Shown here one piece after another: positions 41,190 through 48,452 of a stretch of 64,000 bases of DNA (position 1 is the stretch's first letter; each line of letters opens with the position of its first letter). Source of the DNA: Myxococcales bacterium (GTDB lineage: Bacteria; Myxococcota_A; Polyangia; Polyangiales; Polyangiaceae); assembly GCA_016712525.1 (NCBI GenBank), contig JADJQX010000007.1:2170001-2234000 (forward strand), read 5' to 3'. The notes below the pieces were generated by a model that was given only the letters and a program-made list of their open reading frames with translations, was not told where the DNA came from and did not search any database. The position numbers and the translations under genes were made by a program.

Positions 41190-43586
41190 TTAGAACGTGG
41201 CCTTCACGCCCACCTGCACCCAGCGCGGCGCGTTCACGCGAGCGCCGTAGGGGCGCCTTCCGACGATGTTCTCCGCGCCCGTGAGGTTCCTCACGTTCGC
41301 GTAGATTTTGAGCCACTTGAGCGGCTGGAAGTAGCCGCCCACGTCCATCCAGACTTGCTCGTCGGTCGCGATGGTCTCGTCGATGGGGGCGCTCCCGGCG
41401 ACCTCGCGCATCTTGGCGACGTAGTTCACCGACGTGTTGACGCCGGCGAGCCTGTGCTCGATGCCGAGCGCGAGGTTGAACTGATGCCGCGGGATGTAGG
41501 GGATCTTGTCGCCCGCGCGCACCGTCCCGTAAATGGGATCTTGCGAGGTGAAGTCGCTCTGGAACTCGCCGTACGTGAGCGTGTACGCGGTGGTCGCCGG
41601 GACCTTCACCGGCCCCGCGGGGAGCTCGACGCCGGCCGACGTCTCGAGCCCGTAGACGCGCGCGGTGCCCGCGTCGAACTGGCGGTCGAGGTTCGCGTCG
41701 ACGCAGCCCCCGGACTGGGTGCAGATGTTGGTCAAATTCTGGTAATCGTTAAAGAATCCGACGACCTCGGCGCGCGCTCGGCCGCGCGTGTAGCGGGCCC
41801 CGGCCTCGTAGTTGACGCTGTACTCGGGGCGCACCTCGCGCGAGCTGCCCGGCGGCGGCGGGCTGAAGCCTCGGTACGCGCCGCCGAGCACGCCGAGCTC
41901 CTTCGTGAGCGCGTAGTAGGCCCCGACGCCCGGCAAGAACGCGCCCGTGAAGCCGTTCTGCGACACGTTCGAGAGGTAGTCCTCGGCGCGCGACGCGATG
42001 AACTCGGCGCGGAGCCCGGGCGTGACCGTGAGCCCACGGTAGGTCATGGCGTCCGACACGTGGAGCGCGAGCGCGTGCGTCTGCGCGAAGTTCCGTGTGG
42101 TCGTGAGCTCGGCCTCCCCCGCCGGCACGAGCACGCCACTTTGCATCAGGTAACCCTGCTCCGTGTGCACGCGGTGGATGTCGTCGTAGTGGAGGCGCGC
42201 TCCCGCTTCGATGGCGTGCGCGATGGGGCCGGTCTTGGCCTCCGTCGTGAGCACGCTCTGGATGCCCTGGCTCACGAACCAACGTTTGTTCGGCCCGACG
42301 TAGAGCGTGTCGGCGCCGGTGCCGCTCGAGTCGATGTCCCCCCGGAGCACCGCGAAATACCCTGCGTTCGCCGGGTCGTTCGGCGACGCGAGCACGTCCG
42401 ACGCGGAGGCGCGCCCGAGCCGATTGAGCTTGTTCCAGGTGCGCGTGTAGTCGAACCGGTAGAGCGTGGTCTTGAGGGTGTACGCCGTCTCGGGACCTTC
42501 CATCGTGTGCGTGAGCACGACGCCGGTCCTGTGGTTCTTCATCTGGTCGAGCTGGCTCGCCGCGTACCTGCGGTACGGGTCCACGCGGAAGTCGGCGTCG
42601 CTCTGGCCGAGGTACGTCTCGTTCGAGGTCTCGTCGCCGTACGAGAGCTTCATGAGGAAGCGGTGCTTCGTCGCGGCGTTCGGATCGACGACGTAGCTCG
42701 CCTTCACCATCCAGTCGTTGCGCGTGGAGCCCGTGTCCGCGCCGCTCGGGAGGTTCGCGAAGCCCGTGTTCTGGAGACGCACGCCCTCGACGAGGAAGCC
42801 CCACTGGCCCATCGTCGTGCCGACGAACGCGTGGGCCTTGCCGTAGCCGTACTCGCCGAGCGCGAGATCGACCATCGCCGAGGTCTTGAGCGGGATTTGG
42901 CGCGTGAGCAGATCGATGGCCCCGCCGACGGTCTGCGGGCCGTACGCGATCGCCGAAGGCCCTTTGACGACGCGGACTTGCGTCATGCGCGCCATGAGGG
43001 GAAAATAGTACGCCGCTGGCGCAGAGTACGGCGCGGGCCCGAAGAGGACGCCGTCCTCCATGAGCGTGAGCTTCTTGCTTCGGTCCGGGTTGCCTCCGCG
43101 GATGCCGATGTTGGGCCGGAGGCCGACGCCGTCCTCGCCGCGCATGTAGACGCCGGGCACCTGCATCAAGACGCTCGTGGGATCGTCGTACGAGAAGCGC
43201 TCGAGCTGCTGCTTGCGCATCACCTGGACGGAGCCGGCGCTCCTCGCGAGCGGGTTCCCGGAGATGACCACGTCCTCGATGGCGGGGCGCTTGGGCTTCG
43301 GCTCGGCGGGCGCCGGAGCGGCGGGAGGCGCCTCCGCGGGCGCGGGCGCGGGGGACTGCTGCGGGGCCTCCGCGGGCGCAGCGGGTGCGCTCGTGTCGCT
43401 CGGAGGGGGCGGCGCGGGAGGGTTGGCGTCGGTCGACGCGGGGGGCGCGGCGGGCGGCGCGTCGCTCGGGGGTGGCTCGCCTGCGCCCTGGGCGTGTGCG
43501 TCGGCGCCTCGAACGAGGCCTGCGACGACGAAGGTGGCGACGAGCGCGGGGCGAAGGCCGGTACGGCGGGAGAGCAGAGTTCTCAT
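41190..43586 (-). CDS. TonB-dependent outer-membrane receptor (FecA-like)
   Basis: Outer-membrane active transporter of 798 residues. A signal peptide (about 1-30) is followed by a Pro/Ala/Glu-rich spacer of about 75 residues. The plug has VMRKQQLERFSYDDP, VPGVYMRGEDG, RPNIGIRGGNPDRSKKLTLM and VRVVKGPSAIAYGPQTVGG, the standard order. The barrel fills the rest and ends in VGVKATF, with the terminal aromatic needed for assembly. The plug resembles ferric-citrate type receptors. It is the last gene of a four-gene operon with imelysin and an HTTM protein, which supports iron or metal-chelate uptake. The start (ATG at 43584-43586) is 10 bp from the preceding stop. Confidence 0.92.
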   Translation of the reverse strand: MRTLLSRRTGLRPALVATFVVAGLVRGADAHAQGAGEPPPSDAPPAAPPASTDANPPAPPPPSDTSAPAAPAEAPQQSPAPAPAEAPPAAPAPAEPKPKRPAIEDVVISGNPLARSAGSVQVMRKQQLERFSYDDPTSVLMQVPGVYMRGEDGVGLRPNIGIRGGNPDRSKKLTLMEDGVLFGPAPYSAPAAYYFPLMARMTQVRVVKGPSAIAYGPQTVGGAIDLLTRQIPLKTSAMVDLALGEYGYGKAHAFVGTTMGQWGFLVEGVRLQNTGFANLPSGADTGSTRNDWMVKASYVVDPNAATKHRFLMKLSYGDETSNETYLGQSDADFRVDPYRRYAASQLDQMKNHRTGVVLTHTMEGPETAYTLKTTLYRFDYTRTWNKLNRLGRASASDVLASPNDPANAGYFAVLRGDIDSSGTGADTLYVGPNKRWFVSQGIQSVLTTEAKTGPIAHAIEAGARLHYDDIHRVHTEQGYLMQSGVLVPAGEAELTTTRNFAQTHALALHVSDAMTYRGLTVTPGLRAEFIASRAEDYLSNVSQNGFTGAFLPGVGAYYALTKELGVLGGAYRGFSPPPPGSSREVRPEYSVNYEAGARYTRGRARAEVVGFFNDYQNLTNICTQSGGCVDANLDRQFDAGTARVYGLETSAGVELPAGPVKVPATTAYTLTYGEFQSDFTSQDPIYGTVRAGDKIPYIPRHQFNLALGIEHRLAGVNTSVNYVAKMREVAGSAPIDETIATDEQVWMDVGGYFQPLKWLKIYANVRNLTGAENIVGRRPYGARVNAPRWVQVGVKATF

Positions 43587-43596
43587 CAGGGGCGGC

Positions 43597-45069
43597 TCAG
43601 AGGACCGGACGTGTCGGAGGTGGGGCCCCGCCGGGGCTCGGGAGGATCCACGAGGCGGGCGCGATGCCGTCGTGCACGGTGAGGAGATCGACGTCGGGAT
43701 CGACGAGGGGCGCGCCACGACGCCCGTTGAGCGACACCGTAGACTCGGCGCGGACCTCGACCGGTCCGAAGCGCGCGGCGTAGTCTTCGCCGATCGTGTG
43801 CGCGAGCTCTAGGATCAGATCGGGCTGACCGGACATCTCGTTCTCTTGGTAGGCGGTGAGGTACTGGCGAGGGCTCACGAGCCACACCTTCCCCGTGGCC
43901 TTCTCCTTCACGAAGAAGGTGGTCGCGCCGCCCTTCGCGCGGACCATCACGCGCCATGAATAGCGCATGCCCTGCTCGTGCCAGAGCACGTTGCCTCCGT
44001 AGAGGAAGGTGCGGAGCGGCATGGTCACCTGGAAGACGACGTAGAGCACGCCGAGGCCGAGCGCGATGCGCCGGAAGGTGCTCGTTCGAGGCGCGCCGGA
44101 CGGGACCTCCGGGCGAAGCGGCGCCACCCTCCCGAGCCACGTGCGCACGCGATCGGCCACGTCACGAGGCCAGCTCGCCGGGAAGAACACGAGGGCCGAG
44201 CACGTCATGATGATCGGGAACATGCCGATGTCGAAGAGGGCGCGGGTCATCACGTGGAACCCGATGACCACGAGGTAGGCGAGCTTGCGCGTCCGCGCCA
44301 TGGACAGCCAGAGCACGATGGTGGCGTCGAAGAGGAAGCCACACCAGCTCATGACGAGCGGCACGTGAGGGAGCGTGAAGAGCTTGCCGACGACGGGGAG
44401 GCTCGTGCTCGCGCCGAGCCACATGCCGAGCGGCTGTCCGTGAACGAGCCAGTCGCTCTGCGCCTTGGCGAGCGACGCGAACACGTACACGAGGCCGATC
44501 TGGCAACGGAAGAGCGCGTGCCACGCAAACGCGACGTGCGGCCCCTCGGGCGAAAACCTACGTAGAAACGGCACTTTACGCGCGAGCCACGCGTCGACCG
44601 ACCACACGCGCGCGGCGGGCGACAGGGCGAAGAGCCACGCGAGCAGACCGGCGAGGTAGTAGTGGTTCAGGTACGTCGAGACGTCGACGAGCTGGATGTA
44701 CGTGAGGCCGAGCGCGAAGAGCGGCGCCGTCACACGAAAGAGGAAGCCGGCAGCAACGCACAGGCCGAGGGCGAACAGCGCCCAGAAGAGGGCGTGCATC
44801 TCGCCGCGCGCGAGGCACGGGACCCACGAAAATCCCCAGTAGTGGAACTTGTACCGCGGGGACACGAGCAGCGTGTCGACCCAGCCGTACGCGAGGAAGC
44901 GCTGCATCGACACGCCGAGCGCGAGACCGAACGCGATGCGGTAGACCGCGAGCCACGCGCCGTCGACGGGCGCGAGCATGAGGCGCTCGAACCGAGCGAG
45001 CCACGCGGTCGGGCCGATCGCCGGAGACCTCGAGGGGAGCTCGGCCGAGGAGACGTCAATCGGTGTCAC
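43597..45069 (-). CDS. HTTM / vitamin K-dependent gamma-carboxylase-like membrane protein
   Basis: Polytopic membrane protein of 490 residues with about eight hydrophobic helices in the first 320, then a periplasmic C-terminal domain of about 130 residues. The HTTM signature CQIGLVYVFASLAKAQSDWL matches the carboxylase region that carries the conserved catalytic Lys before DW (here Lys about 202, AKAQSDW). Vitamin K-dependent carboxylase converts Glu to Gla with CO2, O2 and reduced quinone; whether bacterial HTTM proteins do this is not established. The start is GTG at 45067-45069 and overlaps the imelysin gene by 14 bp, so the two are translationally linked. Imelysin-HTTM-TonB gene sets recur in bacteria, to my knowledge mostly as uncharacterised iron loci. 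Confidence 0.85.
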   Translation of the reverse strand: MTPIDVSSAELPSRSPAIGPTAWLARFERLMLAPVDGAWLAVYRIAFGLALGVSMQRFLAYGWVDTLLVSPRYKFHYWGFSWVPCLARGEMHALFWALFALGLCVAAGFLFRVTAPLFALGLTYIQLVDVSTYLNHYYLAGLLAWLFALSPAARVWSVDAWLARKVPFLRRFSPEGPHVAFAWHALFRCQIGLVYVFASLAKAQSDWLVHGQPLGMWLGASTSLPVVGKLFTLPHVPLVMSWCGFLFDATIVLWLSMARTRKLAYLVVIGFHVMTRALFDIGMFPIIMTCSALVFFPASWPRDVADRVRTWLGRVAPLRPEVPSGAPRTSTFRRIALGLGVLYVVFQVTMPLRTFLYGGNVLWHEQGMRYSWRVMVRAKGGATTFFVKEKATGKVWLVSPRQYLTAYQENEMSGQPDLILELAHTIGEDYAARFGPVEVRAESTVSLNGRRGAPLVDPDVDLLTVHDGIAPASWILPSPGGAPPPTRPVL

Positions 45070-46345
45070 TGGCGGCGCTCGCTGGGAGCTTGAGGTTGAG
45101 GGGGCTGCCCGAGCCGAAGAGCTGGGTTTTGAGGAGGTTCGCGAGCGGTCGGATCTTGAGGTAGAGGTCCGCGAACTGCTGCGGGCTCGCTTGGTAGAAC
45201 GGCGGGAACGCGTCGGCCGCCGCCTGCGCCTGCGTGTAGAGATCGAGGAGCTCTTTGGCGAGCGCGCCGTTGCCGCTCGCGACGAGCCAATCGTCGAAGC
45301 CGAGGCCCTCCCCCGCGGCGCCGCAACCGGCGTAAAGCTCGCGGAACGCGCGGAGGTTCGTGCGAATGTTCTCGATGTCGACGCGTGCGAAGGCCGTCTC
45401 GGGGTTGGGCGGGGCCGTCTGGAAACCGGCGTAGCTCCCGAGCTTGAGGTCCTTCACCTCTTGCTCGACGTAGAACATCGACCACGCGACGACGTTGAGC
45501 GCCTCTTGTTCGTTTCCGTACCCGTCGAACGCGAGGAGCTTCGCCTTGAAGTTCTCGCCGTCGGGGGCCCACACTTTGCGGAGGGTGTCGGCCTGGGCGA
45601 CGAGGTCCCCGGCGGCCGCCACGGCGTAGTCGCGCTTCGCCTTGGTCTGCGCGTCGCCGACGAGCGAAGCCCACGCGCCGCCAGCCTGCGACGAGGCCGA
45701 GCACGCCGTGTCGGTGCCGGGGTAATAGAGCAGGTACTCGAGCGCGAAGAGCCCACGCGAGCTCGGGAAAACAAGGTCGAAACCGCCTTGGTAGCCCTTC
45801 AGCACGACCTGGGTCTCGACCTGGCACCGGCTCGTGTCCGGCCACGCGTGCACGAGCGTTCGGAGGCTTCGGCCGTGGTACTTGTCGGTCGCCTTGTCGG
45901 CCACGGGGCCGAACTGGAAGAGCGCAGAGTGAGACCACTCGTCCATCGCGCGTTGCCACGCGAGCTGCGCGAGCGCACGCGACTCCTTCGTGCCGTCTTT
46001 GGCCTCGGCGTCGACCGTCGTGCGGAGGACGTGCGCCGCGTTCGCGAAGCGGCACAGGTGGTACGCCGCGCAGTCGGCCGTCGCGCCGAGCAGCGCCGCC
46101 TTGGTGAAGGGTGCCGTGGAGACGGGCGGCGCGCCGCACGCGTAGGGCCCCTCGGGCAGGCCCGCCGCGTCGGGCACGACCCCCGCGTCGAACGGTGGGG
46201 GCAAAGGGTCCGCCGTGGACGCCGTGCCCTTCTTGGCGACGCCGGGGCGCGGCTCCTCCGTGGTGTGGCACGCGAACGCGAGGACCGCGGGGAGCACGGC
46301 GCCGCCGAGGGCGAGGAACGAGCGAGAAAACCTCTGAAGCTTCAT
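45056..46345 (-). CDS. Imelysin-family (EfeO/IrpA-type) lipoprotein
   Basis: Periplasmic lipoprotein of 429 residues with lipobox AFAC (Cys26) and an alpha-helical imelysin fold. A conserved family block is GLFALEYLLYYPGTD near residue 195, corresponding to the GxHAxEfLLWG motif of imelysins; here His is replaced by Phe, which is notable because the HxxE residues are thought to bind iron. Two internal Cys pairs are seen in the N-terminal half. It overlaps the HTTM gene by 14 bp and starts 31 bp after the propeller lipoprotein, all in one operon. A role in presenting ferric iron or a chelate is likely. Confidence 0.82.
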   Translation of the reverse strand: MKLQRFSRSFLALGGAVLPAVLAFACHTTEEPRPGVAKKGTASTADPLPPPFDAGVVPDAAGLPEGPYACGAPPVSTAPFTKAALLGATADCAAYHLCRFANAAHVLRTTVDAEAKDGTKESRALAQLAWQRAMDEWSHSALFQFGPVADKATDKYHGRSLRTLVHAWPDTSRCQVETQVVLKGYQGGFDLVFPSSRGLFALEYLLYYPGTDTACSASSQAGGAWASLVGDAQTKAKRDYAVAAAGDLVAQADTLRKVWAPDGENFKAKLLAFDGYGNEQEALNVVAWSMFYVEQEVKDLKLGSYAGFQTAPPNPETAFARVDIENIRTNLRAFRELYAGCGAAGEGLGFDDWLVASGNGALAKELLDLYTQAQAAADAFPPFYQASPQQFADLYLKIRPLANLLKTQLFGSGSPLNLKLPASAASDTD

Positions 46346-46376
46346 GGTCTTTCCTGCCCCGCGGCGCCCATGTGAG

Positions 46377-47897
46377 TCAGTTGCCTACCTTGAGCGTGAC
46401 GACGAGCGACGCATCCGTGACGCTCTGCGAGCTCGCCGCGACGCGCTTGCCGTCGGGGGAGACCGCCACTTTGAAGAACGGGGCGGCGTGGGGATACTGA
46501 AGAATCCCGGTCCCGGCAAAGGACTTGTCGAGCTTGCCGTTCTTGTCGAACACGACGACGGCGGCCTGATCGTCATAGCAGCCCACCTGGACCGTGCGGT
46601 CGTCCGGGAGGACGGCCAGATCGCGGCCGTTGTCGCGGTAGGGCTGCGCGCCGAGGCCAGCGGCGCCGCTCGTCTCGCTCTGGACGGCCCACGCGCCGAG
46701 GCGGCCGTACGTCGGATCGAGGCCGTCGGGTTTGACGCCGAACGTGAGCAGGTCGTTGGCCACGGTGGCCGTGTCGAACGCCGACTTTCCGTAGCCGGTC
46801 GTCACGTAGCGGCCGTTCGACTGCTTCACGACGGCGTACGCCTCGGAGGCGCCTTGCACGCTCGCGAAGGGGTTGAACTTGGTCTGCCCGGGCGAGGTGC
46901 TGCCGAAGCCAAAGGTCGTGTCGGGCGTACCGTCGGGCTTGAGGCGGAGCAGCACGACGCTGACGCCGCCGGCCGTCGTGAAGTTCGCGTAGCCCGCGCT
47001 CACGATGGAGCCGTCCGCCTCGACGAGCCCTCGACGCGCGTCGTCGGCGAGGTTCTTTCCGTCACCGTCGGCCCAGAAGGGCTTCCCGGTGTTGAACCCA
47101 GGGTCGTTCGTGAAGTCGGTCGCGAGCACACGGGCGATCCACCGGTCGGCCTCCGTGCGTTGCGTGTTGCCGGCGGCGACCTTGGGCGGCGCGCCAGCGG
47201 CGAAGACGACGATCTTCTCGATGTTGGCCTGCGATTTGTCGAGCGCGAGGCCCCATGAGGTGTACGCGGGCGTCGCGCCGGCGACGGGCCACTCGGGAAA
47301 TTCGGCGTCTTGCCAGCCGAACACGAGGGCCTTCGGCGTGTCGAAGGCGAACGCCGCGCCCGTCTTCACGAGCTTCGCGAGCCACACTTTGTTGTTCGAC
47401 ACGGCGTGCACGACGAAGCTCCCGTCCTTGAGCTCGACGAGGCCGTACGAGGTCTCGTCGCCGTTGATCGGGACGGTGACGACGCCGTTCGTGCCGAAGG
47501 TCGTGTCGAGCTTGTTCGTCGCCTTGTCGAGGCGCCACACGGCGAGCTGGCGATCCCCGCCGACAAGGGTCGCACCCGAGACGTAGAGGTGCCCGTCGGA
47601 GCCGAACGCGAGCCCGTACGGGTTCAGCGCGCCCGGGAGGCGCTGGGCGGACTCGGCCACGATGGGCGCCGACGGAGCGCTCGCGTCGGCCGCGTCGGGA
47701 GTGGCGGCGTCGGGCGTGGCGGCGTCGGGTGCGGGTGTCGTGCCAGTCGGCTGGGTGGTCGTGGTCGTCGTGGACGAGGGCGTGGTGCCGCCGTCCGGGG
47801 TGGCGGCAGGGTCGTCGCTGCCACACGCCGAGAGGGCGCCGGCGGCGAACGTGACGAGGACGAGGGCGGAGCCGAAGAGAAGAGTGACCTTGCGCAT
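46377..47897 (-). CDS. Delta-60-repeat beta-propeller lipoprotein
   Basis: Lipoprotein of 506 residues with lipobox LSAC (Cys25) and a linker of Thr and DAATP repeats. The rest is a beta-propeller with delta-60-type repeats such as LDTTFGTNGVVTVP....SYGLVELKDGSFVV and PDTTFGFGSTSPGQTKF. It is the first gene of the imelysin-HTTM-TonB operon, 64 bp downstream of a Fur-box-like site. Its role is unknown; as the leading gene it may be a surface partner of the TonB receptor. A Cys near residue 465 (QVGCYDDQ) is the only other Cys. Confidence 0.85.
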   Translation of the reverse strand: MRKVTLLFGSALVLVTFAAGALSACGSDDPAATPDGGTTPSSTTTTTTQPTGTTPAPDAATPDAATPDAADASAPSAPIVAESAQRLPGALNPYGLAFGSDGHLYVSGATLVGGDRQLAVWRLDKATNKLDTTFGTNGVVTVPINGDETSYGLVELKDGSFVVHAVSNNKVWLAKLVKTGAAFAFDTPKALVFGWQDAEFPEWPVAGATPAYTSWGLALDKSQANIEKIVVFAAGAPPKVAAGNTQRTEADRWIARVLATDFTNDPGFNTGKPFWADGDGKNLADDARRGLVEADGSIVSAGYANFTTAGGVSVVLLRLKPDGTPDTTFGFGSTSPGQTKFNPFASVQGASEAYAVVKQSNGRYVTTGYGKSAFDTATVANDLLTFGVKPDGLDPTYGRLGAWAVQSETSGAAGLGAQPYRDNGRDLAVLPDDRTVQVGCYDDQAAVVVFDKNGKLDKSFAGTGILQYPHAAPFFKVAVSPDGKRVAASSQSVTDASLVVTLKVGN

Positions 47898-47940
47898 GAA
47901 GCCTCGAAGCAGGGGTGGGTCGAGCGAGCTTCATGGGATG

Positions 47941-47958
47941 TAGCCTATCGAAAGGCTA
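47941..47958. promoter_or_regulatory. Inverted repeat in the 5' leader of the iron operon
   Basis: TAGCCT and AGGCTA flank ATCGAA, making a 6-bp perfect stem. It lies between the Fur-box-like site and the first gene, at about the expected transcription start, and could be an RNA hairpin or a second operator. Confidence 0.4.
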
Positions 47959-47959
47959 A

Positions 47960-47988
47960 GTGAAAGTCGTTTTCATCAATTTCGTCAA
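47960..47988 (-). promoter_or_regulatory. Candidate promoter with Fur-box-like palindrome
   Basis: On the plus strand TGAAAGTCGTTTTCA (47961-47975) is an inverted repeat (TGAAA...TTTCA) that matches the 7-1-7 Fur pattern TGATAATGATTATCA at 10 of 15 positions. On the minus strand a -35 TTGACG (47983-47988) and a weak -10 TTTCAC (47960-47965) are 17 bp apart, so Fur-Fe bound here would cover the promoter. The tract is strikingly AT-rich for this genome and lies 64 bp before the first gene of the imelysin operon. Confidence 0.6.
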
Positions 47989-48056
47989 ACCATTGAGATT
48001 ACTTGCGTTTTCAAGGACGAGGCCCGCCATCGAGAGAAGGTGATAGAGCACGTCGC

Positions 48057-48452
48057 GTGGATTCGACCCCGCCTGTCCCGATCGAGGACGGTGGCGAGCC
48101 TTGCCTCAGGTGCGGGGCGTGCTGCTTCTCGACCCTCCCGACGTACGTCCCCGTGACGGGCGCGGACCACGCGCGCCTCGGCGACCACGCCGACACGCTC
48201 GTCACGTTCGATGGCGTGCGTGCCTACCTCCGCATCGAGGACGGCCACTGCGCCGCGCTTCGCGTCGAGGTGGACCGTGAAGGACCGCGCTTCGTGTGCT
48301 CGGTCTACGACGTACGCCCCGCGACGTGCCGAGAGCTTCTCCGTGGCTCCCCCGCGTGCGAGGGCGAGCTCGCGACCAAGGGCGCCCGCCCCCGCGAGGC
48401 CGCCGCGCGGCTCGTCTCGCTCCGAATGAACCGAAAGGACGCCTCCGTATGA
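48057..48452 (+). CDS. YkgJ-family cysteine cluster protein
   Basis: Small protein of 131 residues with the YkgJ core: CLRCGACCF near the N-terminus and CSVYDVRPATCRELLRGSPAC. Metal (zinc or iron) binding is expected; the function is not known. The GTG at 48057 is chosen; a TTG at 48003 would add 18 basic residues of doubtful coding quality. Its TGA overlaps the ATG of the helicase gene (ATGA), so the two are translationally coupled and may act together. It is unrelated in length to the other YkgJ protein at 19025. Confidence 0.78.
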   Translation: MDSTPPVPIEDGGEPCLRCGACCFSTLPTYVPVTGADHARLGDHADTLVTFDGVRAYLRIEDGHCAALRVEVDREGPRFVCSVYDVRPATCRELLRGSPACEGELATKGARPREAAARLVSLRMNRKDASV

